NCBI RefSeq assembly: GCF_050624435.1
Contig: NC_134530.1
Location: forward strand, 147,662,721 to 147,726,720
DNA length: 64,000 nucleotides
Direction of reading: 5' to 3'
DNA from: Tenrec ecaudatus
Taxonomy: Eukaryota > Chordata > Mammalia > Afrosoricida > Tenrecidae
Part shown: piece by piece, positions 48,411 through 59,599 of the stretch
Layout: every line of letters begins with the position of its first letter
Position numbering within the stretch: the first letter of the stretch is position 1
Notes under the pieces: generated by a model
The model's database searches: none
Told to the model about the DNA's origin: nothing
Seen by the model: only the letters and a program-made list of their open reading frames with translations
Translations under genes and position numbers: made by a program

Positions 48411-48859
48411 TGTCCACTTCTCCCTCACTCCTTCTCCCCTCCTTTCCCTTTCCCCTGCTCCCCTCCTTTCTGAGAATGCTGTAGACAGAAACGTGGGCAG
48501 ATGAATTCCCGTATGCCCAACATTACAATTTAACAAACGTTAACATTTGGCCATATTTACTTACTTTACCTATTTTTTAAAAGTCACTAATACATAAGGA
48601 ATTGGAAAAACAACAGCACCATGGTACCATGATCACACTAGATGAAATTAACCATCATTTGTTCATATTACAGCCTTTTTATTTAAATCAAGAGCTGTTT
48701 ACACCTTGCATTTGGTTAATATAGCTTTTAAGTCTTTTAATCTATAACCCTCTCCCTTTCCCCCTAAAGCCATTAATTTATTAAAGGAACTCAGTCATTT
48801 GCCCTGTAGGATGTCCCACATTCTGAATCTGGCTGACTGTACCCTGAGGATACAGTTTA

Positions 48860-48892
48860 CTGAGTCCTAATGGTGCAGTGGTTAAGCAAGTC
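48860..48892 (+). repeat. AfroSINE head fragment
   Basis: 'gagtcctaatggtgcagtggttaagcaag' is the tRNA-like head only. Confidence 0.6.
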
Positions 48893-50252
48893 TCAATGAA
48901 TTTTAAAAGACTGACATAATAGGAATTTTATCTCTGATTAAAATGCAATGAAGATAGAAATTAATTAATTAATTAAAAAAGAAAATAGAAATCAAAATGG
49001 AAAAAACTTGGAAAATAAATACACAAATATATGAAAATTAAACAACACACAATTACTAATGGATCAAGGAATAAATCGAAGGAGAAATCACAATTTTTTA
49101 TAATCAAATTAAATTGAAAGCATACCATACCTAAACTTACAAGATGCAGCAAAGAAAGTATTCAAGAGAAAGTTATAGCAATAATACCTACATAGAACAA
49201 AGAAGAAATATCTCAAATAAATAAACCGGCTAAATAAATGCCAGGAATTAGAAAGAGAAGAGCAAACCAGTTGTAAGTCTACTAGGAAAAGGAACTAGCA
49301 AAGATCAGAGCAGAGGGAAGTAAAGGGAAAACAGTAGGAAAACCATTAAAACTGGGAGTTGGTTCTTTGAAAAGATTAATAAAATGGACAAACCTCTAGC
49401 TAGACTTTCAAAAGAGAAAATATGCAACCAACCAAAGTAAGAAATAAAAGAAGGGAACTGATTGAAATAAAGAGAATTATGGCAGAATACCGTTCACAAC
49501 AAACTAGATATAACCTAGGCAAAATGGACAGATTATTACAAGCATACAACTTCCCGAAATGAACTTAAGATGCACTAGAAAGTCTCAACAGAGTCTTAAC
49601 ACGTAAGAAAATTTAACCAGTGACCCAAGCCTCCTAACAACAACAACAACAACAACAACAAAATCCAGAGGCTGCACTGGAGATTCTACCAAGCATTTAA
49701 ATTAGAATGAACTTTACAATCTTCCCAAAGACAGTGAAAGAAAGAATACTCATTCATTCGATGAAGCAAACATAACCCTGATACCCACTCCAAACAAAGA
49801 CCCCACAAGAAAAGAAAACTATAGCCCGATATCTCTTATGAATATAGATGCAAAGATCCTCAACAAAACACTAGCAAGCAGAATACAGCATAGTGAGAGT
49901 GACGCACCATGGCCAGTGGGATTCATTCCAGTAATATAGAGATGGTTCAGCTTTCAGAAATAAATCCACAGCATACACTGCATCAATAGAACAAGGAAAA
50001 GGACTCATGATCAATCATCCCTATGGATGCAGAAAAAGCATTTGATGAAGTCTAACACCCTTTCTTTATGAAAATCCTGAAGAACCTTGGAACAGAAGGG
50101 AAATTCCTCAGTATAATTCAGGGCCCAGTTGAAAAGACAATAGCCAATATTATACTCCAGAGAAAAAGACTGAGAATCTTCCCTTGGAAACAGGGAATAA
50201 GACAAGGTTGCGGCTCACCCTCATCACTTCTATTCAATATTATACAAGGGAC
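48893..50252 (+). mobile_element. Old L1 ORF2 fragment, first piece
   Basis: A-rich + strand L1 sequence. Near the right end 'KQGIRQGCGSPSSLLFNI' (about 50190-50245) is the RT palm region of L1 ORF2, and '[10 protein letters not shown]'-like sequence lies near 49908-49938. An (AAC)n run is at 49639-49661. Interrupted on the right by the LTR at 50253. Confidence 0.8.
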
Positions 50253-50746
50253 TGTGGTGGTTATGTAATTTCGTGTCAACTTGATAAATAAATAGGGGTG
50301 GAGTCTAGCCTGTCAATCAGGCCACAGCCTGATGATGTCTCCTTGTGGGTATGGCCTTCTCATGAGGGTTCCGGGAACTTCTTCTCTCTCTGCCTTGTCT
50401 TCCTATTGACCAGCTACCCAGAGACTTGCTGAGTTCTGTCAGTCCCTCTCTGTTTTCAGCTTCCTATTGATGAGACACATTGAGCCATGCTGAGACCTTG
50501 GAGATGCTTCCACTGCCACTGGATCCACAAGACTTTGCACCCACCAGCCTGTGATCTTCCTACATTTTTCATCATAGCATGTGCTACGTGAGTGTGAAGA
50601 GGGACTTATGGGCTAATATCAGACTTATGGACTTGATCTGGACCAGGTTGGGACTTTTTCTTAATATACAATTACTCTTTGATATAAAATGCTTTCTTAT
50701 ATGAGTGTCTCTGGATTTGTTTCTCAAGTCAACCCAGGCTAACACA
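50253..50746 (+). repeat. Solo LTR, second family, within L1
   Basis: TGTGGTGGTTATGTAATTTC start, 'aggggtggagtctagcctgtcaatcagg', 'ggacttgatctggaccaggttggg', end CAGGCTAACACA. Best-preserved copy of the family in the window. Flanks (gggac / tatta) do not match. Confidence 0.85.
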
Positions 50747-50937
50747 TATTAAAAACTAGAATAAAGTTAATCAGTTGTGTTTTCATACACCAGCAAGGTG
50801 AAATCTGAAAGATAACTTAGGGAAGCACTACCAATTATAATAGCACCCAAGACAATAAAATACCTAGGAATCTACCCAGGGATGTTGAAGGACTCATACA
50901 ATGAGAATTATAGAGCACTGTTGAATGGAATTAAACC
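50747..50937 (+). mobile_element. Old L1 ORF2 fragment, second piece
   Basis: 'cagttgtgttttcatacaccagcaa' and 'aagacaataaaatacctaggaatctacccagg' are L1 ORF2 blocks downstream of the RT palm, continuing after the LTR with a gap. Confidence 0.75.
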
Positions 50938-51205
50938 AAACTCATGGCCACTGAGCCAATGTCAACTCCTAGTGACCCAATAGGACAGAGTAGGACTGCT
51001 CCTTAGGGTTTTTAAGACTGTCAATCTTTATTTTTCTTTAATGAATGAATGAAATATTTTATTTCAGCCAGAGACTATAAATCTTTATAGGATTTCTCCT
51101 ATAAAGGATTTCTCCTTCCTCCTGCAGTGTTTGGTGTGATTCAAACTCCTAATGTTGTACTTAGCAGCTCAATACTTAACCCTCTGCACTACCAAGAACT
51201 CCTTA
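50938..51205 (-). repeat. AfroSINE within L1
   Basis: 'actcatggccactgagccaatgtcaactcctagtgacccaataggacag' is the complement of the tail; ends 'aaccctctgcactaccaagaactcc'. It contains an extra A/T-rich insertion near 51030-51070. Confidence 0.82.
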
Positions 51206-51880
51206 AAATAATTAAATAAGACTTAAATAAGTAGAAAGATAGTCCATATTCATGGATTGGAAGATTTATTATTGTTAAGATACCAATACTACCCAAAGTG
51301 ATCTACATATTCAATGCAGTCCTCATAAAAATTCCAGCACCCTTTTTTATAGAAATTTTGAAAAAGGAATCTTCAACTTCATATGTAATGGCAAGAGGCC
51401 TAATTAGCTAAAGCACTGCTGAAAAAGAAGAACTCACGCTGCCTGCTTTTAAATCATATTTTACAGTCATATTAATCAAAACAGCACAGTCCTAGCATAA
51501 CAATAGACACATAGACTAATGCTATAGAATCAGGTCAACTGATTTTTGACATATCCATTCAGTAGGAAAATTGGATTACCTAATATAATAACAAAACACA
51601 AATAGCAAAATAAATAAATAGAGTCTCATAAAAATGAAAAAATTTGTTCATCAAAAGACTTTACAAAAAATATAAAAAGACAAGCTACTGGTAGGTAGAA
51701 TATATGCAAGAATCTAATAATCCAAATATATTTAAAACTGAAGGGCTTAAATGGACATTTAACCAAAGGAGGCATTCAAGTGGCCTCCAAGAACATGCAA
51801 AGACACTAGGCCTCATTAGCCATCAGAAAGGTTCAAACCAAATCCACAGTGAGATACCATGTCATGCCCACTAAGGAGGT
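51206..51880 (+). mobile_element. Old L1 ORF2 fragment, third piece
   Basis: 'catggattggaagatttattattgttaagataccaatactacccaaag' and 'agtgagataccatgtcatgccc' are L1 ORF2 blocks in order after the second piece. Confidence 0.78.
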
Positions 51881-51887
51881 CTGAGCA

Positions 51888-52082
51888 GCCCTGGTGGCAG
51901 CATGGTTACCTGTTGAGCTATGGTCCAAAAGGTTAGTACTTCAAAACCACCAGCAATTCTCCTGCAGAAAGATGGGATTTCTACTCCCGTGAAGACTTAC
52001 AGTCTCAGAAATCCACAGGGGCAGTTGCACCCTGTCCTATTAAGTTGCTATGGGTTGGCAAGGACTCAGTGGCAGTGAGAGG
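51888..52082 (+). repeat. AfroSINE
   Basis: 'gagcagccctggtggcagcatggttacctgttgagc' head to 'aagttgctatgggttggcaaggactcagtggcagtgag' tail. Confidence 0.9.
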
Positions 52083-52097
52083 GAAAGATGCCTGAAG

Positions 52098-52250
52098 GAG
52101 CCCTGATGGCGTAGTGATTATGAGTTGGGCTGGTAACTGCAAGTTCAGCTGTTCGAAACTACCAACTGTTCCTTGGTGGGAAAGGCCAGGCTTTCTACTC
52201 ACATAGAGTTACATGGAGTTGCCATGCGTTAGTATCACCAGCACTAGCAA
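52098..52250 (+). repeat. AfroSINE, shortened
   Basis: 'ggagccctgatggcgtagtgattatgagttgggctggtaac' head, 'ggccaggctttctactcacatagag' middle, abbreviated tail. Confidence 0.88.
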
Positions 52251-52857
52251 TAGCCAAGGATTTTTGCCGTCTAGACTGGGAGTGCCCAAAGTCACTTAGC
52301 TTGGTAGTGGCAGAGATAGCAAGGACTCAGGGAGCCTGAGCCAGACCGGCTCTTCCCACGGTACCTGGAACCTTAGGCAGTTGCACACCTCCTGCCCTAG
52401 CTGCCCCGCTCATCCCCTGAACCAGCCCCAGCATCTGGCTCTGCCTGATGAGGCTCTGGAGGATGAGGACTCCCTTTATCAGTCCAGGGATGGGCACTCC
52501 TCACAGCTATTTGCCTTTCACCAGAGGCATGGCCAACCTTTCTCCCAGCTTCCAAGCCACGTTCGGAGGGGGCAGGTGCAACGAAAAACATTCAGATGAG
52601 CAGCAGCCCAGCTGCAGGCCCCCTTTTGTCTCCCTCTCTCTCTCTAGGCAGAAAGGAAGCAGATTGGAGCCAGGAAGGAGTGGGGATGACCGAGGGAGCC
52701 CAAGAGGCCTTTTCCCTCTCTGAACAAATTGTGTCTGAGAAAGCTTGAGCCAAACTTCACCTGGAGGCAGGGAAAGCCAAGTTCAGCTGTGGATTCCTAC
52801 CACTGCTGCCCCGAGGATACTGCCATGCAATCAGGGGATACCTCTCCCTAACAAGAG
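52251..52857. other. Unique DNA
   Basis: A short MIR-like patch (aaagtcacttagcttggtagtggcagag) is near 52290-52320. No gene supported. Confidence 0.35.
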
Positions 52858-52858
52858 T

Positions 52859-52940
52859 AAAGAAGAACTCACACTGTCTGCTTTTAAATCACATTTTATA
52901 GTCATATTAATCAAAACAGCACAGTCTTAGCATATCTACC
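52859..52940 (+). mobile_element. Second copy of an L1 segment
   Basis: About 76 bases nearly identical to 51424-51499 (shared block 'cagtcatattaatcaaaaca', with one change), differing at a handful of sites. Confidence 0.7.
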
Positions 52941-53345
52941 TAACACATTCCGAGCCTCGGTGGGTCTCCTTTATCTAAACCGATCAACCCAGAGGTTGGC
53001 ATAATGCCTCTTTCTGTGGAAAGAGAGTGGGAGAGAGCAAGCGTGGAGTCTTGGTGTGGACCCTGGCACACCACAATCTAGCCGTGGGACCTCCAGGCTC
53101 CACTTTCCAAAATTATAAACAGGACGCAGAATGGCATCTCTCATTATAAAGGTGACATGCAGTAATTATAGGCCGGGCACGGGGGAACAGCGGGGAGAAC
53201 TCAGCCTGATTGCTGGAAAGGTGAAATGGGACCAGAGGAATTATCTGTCCGACCCTCCTCCCAAGACAAGCTTCCCACGTCAGGACTGAGTCCTTACTCA
53301 TCCTGGTGTTCCCATGGCTCCTGGCAGCTCCTGGCATGTTTCCCA

Positions 53346-53505
53346 AACCAAACCAGCTGCTATTGAGTTGACAGACTTATGTTGACTCCCATAGCATTTT
53401 TACACAGACTGATAGGCGTTTATTACAAGGGGCCTTTAGATGGATTTGAACCCCCAACTTTTTGGTTAGTAGCTGGGGCTTCAGTGCGCTACCCAGGGTA
53501 TTTTT
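53346..53505 (-). repeat. AfroSINE
   Basis: 'caaaccagctgctattgagttgacagacttatgttgactccc' tail complement; ends near 'gcttcagtgcgctaccc'. Confidence 0.78.
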
Positions 53506-53544
53506 GTTGGCATGGCGCAACCAAAAATATATTGACTAATTGTT

Positions 53545-54019
53545 CTGAAAGTATCTTCTCAGCTGATTGAATTGGGTGCCCCACCCAAAACATGTGTCAA
53601 CTTGGGTGGACCATGATTTCCTGTATTGTATGATCCTCCTGCATATCGTGCTAGGATATGATTATCCTCCACTCACCTCTGCTTAGGGTTTTCATACCGT
53701 TTGTGAATGGGTGAAGTTTGTTTCAGTATTAAGGCAGGATTAGGTGATACTAATGAGGATGTGTTCATCTAATATGTTAATGAGGCAGGATTAGGGTATA
53801 TTTTGAGTCGGTGTTTCTTAAGCTATAAAAGAGATTAAGCAAATAAGCTAAGTAGTAGATGTGGGGAAAGAGAGCTAAAATCGCCTAAGAGGAGCAGAAG
53901 AGACAGGGACCTTTTCCAGAGCTGGCAGATAAAAAGGCCTTCCCTTTGGGCTGACAGCCTGAATTCAGACTTCTGTCCTCCTCACCTGGTAAGGAGGAAG
54001 GACAGCCAGAATGCTCCTT
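53545..54019. other. Unclassified, possible old LTR
   Basis: 'gaattgggtgccccacccaaaacatgtgtcaacttgggtgg' resembles the opening of MaLR-like LTRs, and 'cttaagctataaaagagattaagc' could be a TATA region, but no family could be assigned. Confidence 0.3.
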
Positions 54020-54292
54020 ACAGCAATGATGGAGATACTTTGTCTCGTGTACTTTTGGATTTGTTGGCAGGAGAGACCAGTCCCTAGAGAAGGACATCAT
54101 GTGTGGTAACCTAGGGGGCAGTGAAACAGAGGAAGACCTTTGGCAAGATGGATGGACACAGAGGCTGCTTTGATGGGCTCAGCCATGGGAGCCATTGTGA
54201 GCACGGCCCAGGATCTGGTACTGTTTCCCTCTGTTGTGTGTATAGGGTCGCTAGGAATCAGAACCGACTTGACAGCACCTAACAACAACAAA
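54020..54292 (+). mobile_element. RTE LINE 3' end
   Basis: 'agaccagtccctagagaaggacatcatg' through 'agggtcgctaggaatcagaaccgacttgacagcacctaacaacaac' is the RTE 3' terminus in forward orientation. Confidence 0.85.
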
Positions 54293-54462
54293 CTGTGAAA
54301 GAATACATGTGTTTGTTTGTTAAAGCCATCCACATGTGGTATTTCTGTTGTAGTTGCACCAGATACCTAAGACATGCACCATCAAATACGATAATGGGAT
54401 CCTGTTTATGCGGCTTAGTCTGAATTACAATCCCTCTTACCACACTGACTGCTTTCCCCAAA

Positions 54463-54656
54463 CCAAAGTCACTGCTGTCAAGTTGATGCCGACTCACAGC
54501 GAGCCGACAGGACAGGGTAGAACTGTGAATTTCCAAGACTGTGGTTGGCGGAAGTAGAAATCACCATCTTTTGCCCTTGCAGCTGCTGGTGGTTTTGAAA
54601 TGCCGACTTTGTGGCTCAGGCCCAACGCCTAAACACTGCATCACCAGGGCTCCACA
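54463..54656 (-). repeat. AfroSINE
   Basis: 'aaagtcactgctgtcaagttgatgccgactcacagcgagccg' tail complement to 'cactgcatcaccagggctcc' head complement; near full length. Confidence 0.9.
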
Positions 54657-54857
54657 TTGACTCCTTTAAAACAGGGGTGAAAGGAAATATGACCCTGGAC
54701 TTCTCCTCTCCTGCTTCCACCTTTCCCCATGGAGTAAATTCTGTCAGGCTCACGCCAGTCATCTATAAATCTGAAGAGCGTCACCCTTTCCTCATTGCTT
54801 CATATGCATTATTAAATTTAAACTTAAGTCAATCCTTGAAGACTTCAGGTCAAGTGG

Positions 54858-55140
54858 TATAATGGATTGAATTATGTACACCCCGCCCCCCCCCAAAAAA
54901 ATCCGTGGAAGTCCTAACCCCTGCACCTGGAATGTGACCCTGTTTGGCATTAGGGTCGTTGAAGGCTATTAGTCAGGTTGGCATGAGGTCATACTGGAAA
55001 GGAGGAGGTCCTAATCACTCATGTTCTTATGAAAGGACACAGTTCCACAGAGACAGGAAGCCAGAGGAAGGCCACCATGTGCTGCTGTCACTGCAAGCCT
55101 AGGAACACCTGAAGTTATCAGAATCTAGGCAAGAAGTACA
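54858..55140 (+). repeat. MLT1-type MaLR LTR fragment
   Basis: 'taatggattgaattatgtacacc', 'gtcctaacccctgcacctggaatgtgaccctg', 'gcatgaggtcatactgg' and 'gaggtcctaatcactcatgttcttatgaaagg' follow the MLT1 consensus order. Confidence 0.85.
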
Positions 55141-55224
55141 GAAATGTTTCTCCTTCAAATTCCTCAGCAAGATTCAAAATGATTTACCTCTCTTGCAGCA
55201 CCTATCTAGTTTGGCCTGTCCCAC

Positions 55225-55891
55225 TGTGATAGGAAGGTTCTAAAAGGTCACAGTGTCATTGGAGGGCAAAGAGATAAACAGCTTGGCAAGGCCCACCCCT
55301 CTCCCTCTTTCTCTCTGGTGATAGGACCAATGTGTGGCTGCTTCAGCTAGTTGTCTGCCTCAACTTGTGAGCTACACTATCTGTGGGACAGACAGCCCAT
55401 GGATCATATTTCTAGAGCTTGAGGTTCCTTTGAGGCCTGCTTCGCCATGCTGCTGGTGTATACATTGTTTGAGCTTGAGGCTGGTGGATCCTGTTGTTTT
55501 GCATTGCTTGAATTTGATATTCCATCTGGGCCTGCTTCGCTAAGCTCCTGAGCTGCTGACTGTTGGTGATCGTCCTGCTGTTTGCTGCTTGTGGCCAGAC
55601 TGCCTGCATTGCCCAGGGGGAAGACTCAGCTGTCTATTTCCTTGACCTTGGACCTGACAGCCCTTACAAATTGAAAGACTTCCAGTATATTAACTGTTCC
55701 ATGGAAGTGAGTTGAACTGAGCCTTCTGCACTGCTGTGTGGACTAATTAGCTATTATATTTCTTTGTGCTGTATATATCTATCCATATATGTGTATGATT
55801 ATACAGATATGCATATCTATGTATGATATGATATATACTTATATACTCACAAGCGTCCTAGTTTTGTTTCTCTAGAGAACCCTGTCTAACA
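55225..55891 (+). repeat. Solo LTR related to provirus family
   Basis: TGTGATAGGAAGG start, 'gagctacactatctgtgggac' and 'ctagagcttgaggttcctttgaggcctgcttcgcc' shared with 20602-21238, end CTGTCTAACA. Flanks 'cccac' (55220-55224) and 'tccac' (55892-55896), 4/5. Confidence 0.85.
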
Positions 55892-56361
55892 TCCACTAAA
55901 GTGAGAGCTGCCTGGGGGCAGGGACTGGGTCATCATCTCTGTCTCTGCACACTTAGCCTGCTTTACACATGTCTAGTGAATGGATAGATGGAAGAGCAGT
56001 GCAGTCTTTGGGTGGTTTGCCTGAGGCCACTTCATTAGGTTCTAAATGGAAAAGTAGGCATGTTCTTTTTTAAAAATTGAATGAATATACTGTGAGCTCA
56101 GATTTTCTCTAAGATAATTTTTCATTATCTTACATCAGGTGTCCTGACTTTTAGGGTTATATTCTCTTATTGCCTCTCATGACAATGGAGGGAGGTCCTG
56201 TGGGGTATACCCTTGAACCTATTATCCAGGGTCTGTTAAGGGAGCATCAGTGCTGAGATCCAGCCCCAGAGAGGGGAGTGGTTTCACTTAGTACCTTTGC
56301 TGGAGCTGACCCAGTGGAAGAATGGTCACTCTGGCATTTCTGCTACTCACACCTGAAAGGG

Positions 56362-56924
56362 TGTGTTAGACAGGGTTCTCTAGAGAAACAAAACCAGAAC
56401 ACTAATAATTATATATATATATTTATACACATATAACACATAAGAAATAAACAGTTAATTAAATTATAAAGCAGTACAAATGGCTCAGTGCAACTTACTC
56501 CCATGAGACAGTTGTGAGACACTGGCAGTCCTTCAAGTCTTGAGCGCCGCTGGGTAGTCCTCTGTAGAGTAATTCAGGCTATCTGGGCACAGGCAGCAAA
56601 CAGCAAGGCAGGTCACCAACAGTCAGCCAGATGACAGAGTCCAACAGTCCTCAGCTCAGAAGATGTAAATTCAAATAGTGTACCAAAGCAGGTTTTGAAG
56701 GAATCTCAAATTACAGCAACACAGTCCACAGGTTAGGTGTCCCACAGGTAGTGTAGCTTGAAAATTGAGGCACAGAACAAGCATGGTAGCCACACACTGG
56801 TCCGATGATCAAAGAGCAAGAGACAAGAGAGGTAAGGTTCGCCGAGCCATTTATCTCTCTGCCCTTCAATTAACCCCACATGTGTTTATTGGCTATGTTG
56901 GCACAATAAACCTTAACTATCTCA
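56362..56924 (-). repeat. 3' LTR of the provirus
   Basis: + strand begins TGTGTTAGACAGGGTTCTC and ends 'cttaactatctca', so the LTR reads TGAGATAG...AACACA. It pairs with 63358-63900. It carries an 18-base block (ttgagcgccgctgggtag) near 56540 that the 5' LTR lacks. An AATAAA lies near its - strand start, but its role is unproven. Confidence 0.93.
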
Positions 56925-56945
56925 ATCTACCCCTTGCCAACTTAG
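56925..56945 (-). other. Candidate polypurine tract
   Basis: Read on the - strand, 'ttggcaaggggtagat' abuts the 3' LTR start. This is where plus-strand DNA synthesis is primed in retroviruses. Confidence 0.65.
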
Positions 56946-57149
56946 CACCTGTACACAATTCTTTAGCCACATATAATTTCCAGACATTAATGAAATCACA
57001 TTTATACTTAACATCAAATATCTATCATACACATAAATGAAAACACACCAAATCCAATTGTATCTGATATATCATACACGAACAAAGGAAAGATATGCAA
57101 TAAGCACATATAAAGAAAATACACTGACAATTACAAAGCTCACTTTTGC

Positions 57150-57650
57150 AACTGTTCACGTGTTCTACTACCCATTCTGTATTACCTTTGCCCTCAGCAA
57201 GCACCTCAGCTGGCCGTGGTTCTTTGCCTGCTGGGGTGACCCAGACCTTCATCCCTGAGGGGTCTGGGTCATTATACATCCTGTCAGGATTGGGTGGCTG
57301 TAATTTACCATTTACTTTAATCACAAGGCATGGTAGTATTAAGAGTCAGCCTATGGGATCTCCTGGATTCCAGACATATTCTTCTTTACCTCTATTATAT
57401 AACACGAATCCAATTTCTCCTTGGTAATCAGGATCAATCACACCATTCAGTACAGTGACACCCTTCCTGACCTGTTGATCCAAAGGCATGAGAAGCCCAA
57501 AGTGGCCTGGGGGCATTCTCAGCTTCCAGTTCAGTGGAATCTGTGCTGTATTTCCAGGTGGGAGAGTTCCTTCCTTCAGGACTAGGATCTCTAGGTCTGA
57601 AGCACAGGGTTGCTGGGACAGGAAGCAAAAATGCTGCAAGGGGATCACTA
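57150..57650 (-). pseudogene. ERV-L dUTPase domain, broken
   Basis: The - strand frame at 57346-57705 shows the dUTPase core, including the 'GVIDPDYQGEIGFVLYN' uracil-binding motif, then TGA at 57346-57348. The same frame resumes with 'NPDRMYNDPDPSGMKVWVTP'. It is one frame off from the integrase frame upstream, so a frameshift lies near 57600-57630. The glycine-rich C-terminal motif expected in an active enzyme is not visible. dUTPase placed after integrase is characteristic of ERV-L. Confidence 0.85.
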
Positions 57651-58320
57651 GGAGTAATAGTGAGTGGTGCCACTCCAGCTTCCACTGCTTGGTTCCTGGA
57701 CCCATGAATTCTGGTTATTGGAGACACAGCACCATACACTGGCCGCTGGTTTAGAGTGTATACAGCTTCCTGGAGAACATTGCCCCAGCCCCGCAAGTTG
57801 TTGCCACCTAGTTGGTGCCATAATTGTGTCTTTAGGAGCCCATTCCATCGTTCTATCAAGCCGGCAGCTTCAGGATGATGAGGAACATGATACGACCAGT
57901 GGATTCCATGGGCATGGGTCCATTGCCGCACTGTATTTGCTGTGAAGTGAGTTCCTTGATCTGAAGCAATGCTATGTGGGATACCATGCTGGTGGATGAG
58001 GCAATCTGTAAGTTGAAGAATGGTAGTTTTGGCAGAAGCATTGTGTGCAGGGAAGGCAAATCCATATCCAGAGTAGGTGTCTATTCCAGTAAGAACAAAA
58101 CATTGTCCCCTCCATGATGGAAGTGATCCTATGTAATCAACCTGCCACCAAGTTGCTGGTTTATCTCCCCGAGGAATGGTCCCATATCTTGGACTTAATG
58201 TTGGTTTCTGTTGCTGGCAAATGGGGCACTCAGCAGTGGCAGTGCCAAGTCAGTCTTGGTGAGTGGAAGTTCATGTTGCTGTGTCCATGCATAACCTCCA
58301 TCCTTGCCACCATGTCCACT
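57600..58320 (-). pseudogene. ERV-L integrase domain
   Basis: The Cys pair of the zinc-binding domain is seen as 'AECPICQQQKP' (about 58215-58245). In one uninterrupted frame from about 58150 the catalytic core shows the first Asp in 'GIDTYSGYGF', the second in 'SDQGTHF' and the Glu in 'GLIERWNG', with suitable spacing. So the DDE triad is preserved even though the pol frame is broken on both sides. The His pair of the zinc domain is less clear. Confidence 0.85.
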
Positions 58321-58429
58321 TTGTTCATGTACTCATTGGGCAATAACAGGAGGGCCAGAGGAAAGAGGAGAACCAGTCTCCACAGCGCATGTCATCTTAT
58401 CCACTTGATTATTAAAGTCCTCCTCTTCA

Positions 58430-59363
58430 GAGGTAACCCTTTGGAGAGTGTTCACATAAGATTACCTTTACTTTCTTGGCCCATTCAGAGAGGTCTATCC
58501 ACCTACCTCTTCCCCACATCTCCTTGTCACCAATTTTCCAATCATGTTCCTTCCAATTCCTTGACCATCCAGCCAAGCCATTAGCCACAGCCCATGAATC
58601 AGTATATAGTCTCACATCTGGCCATTTTTCCTTATATGCAAACTGAACGGCCAGGTGCACTGCTCGAAGTTCTGCCCATTGGGTAGATTTCCCTTCACCA
58701 CTGTCCTTTAGGGGGATCCCAGAAAGGGGGCTGTAGTGCTGCTGCTGTCCACTTACGAGTGGCGCCTACATACCGTGCAGAGCCATTCGTAACCAAGCAT
58801 GATTTTTCTGTTCTTCAGTTAAAGTATGGTAAGGAACTTCCCAGGAGGCCATAGGTGCAGACTGGGAGAAAGGATATGTGACAGGAGTGGAGACTGTGGG
58901 CATTTGGGCCACTTCTTCATGCAGCTTTCTTGTCCTTTCAGGTCCTGCTTTGGCCTGATCTCGTATATACCACTTCCATTTAACAATGGAGTGTTGCACA
59001 TCCAATTTTATGATTCTGTGAGTCAGACAATACCCAGTTCATGATGGGTAGTTCAGGTTTCATGGTGATTTGGTGGCCCATGGTGAGGCGTTCAGTCTCC
59101 ACCAAGACCCAGTAAGAGGTCAACAGCTGTTTTTCAAAATGGGAGTAGTTGTCTGCAGAGGATGGCAAGACTTTACTCCAAAGTCCCAACGGTCTACCCT
59201 TTGATTCACCAATAGGGGTCTGCCAAAGACTCCACACTGCATCTTTATCTATAACTGACACTTCTAACACCATTGGGTCAGCTGGATCAATGATCTCAGT
59301 GGCAAAGCAGCTGGCACGGCAGCCTGAACCTGTTGAAGAGCCTTTTCTTGTTCTGGGCCCCAC
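58430..59363 (-). pseudogene. ERV-L RT connection and RNase H domains
   Basis: Frames at 58980-59363 ('DAVWSLWQTPIGESKGRPLG', 'FEKQLLTSYWVLVETERL') cover the RT connection, and 58427-58660 ('VRLYTDSWAVANGLAGW') the RNase H core with the TDS aspartate. Shifts between these frames and a stop near 58660 show decay. Confidence 0.78.
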
Positions 59364-59599
59364 TCAAAATTGGAGGCCTTTCATGTCACTTGATAAATAG
59401 GTCAAAGTAGAACAACCAAGTGAGGGATATGTTGTCTCCAAAATCCAAAAGTACGAAGAGACCCAATAGGCATTGTGCCTACTGTTTAGCCATTGGGGGG
59501 AGGGCAAATGGAATAGCTTATTCTTCACTTTAGTACAAATATTTCGACATGCCCCACACCACTGGACCTCTAGAAATTTTACTGAGGTGGAGGGTACCT

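Noticed and set aside
56925..57150. Search for an env gene before the 3' LTR
   Set aside because: Only about 200 bases remain between the pol end and the LTR, with no membrane or surface-protein features.
57488..58584. + strand ORFs across the provirus
   Set aside because: Shadows of the - strand integrase and dUTPase sequence.
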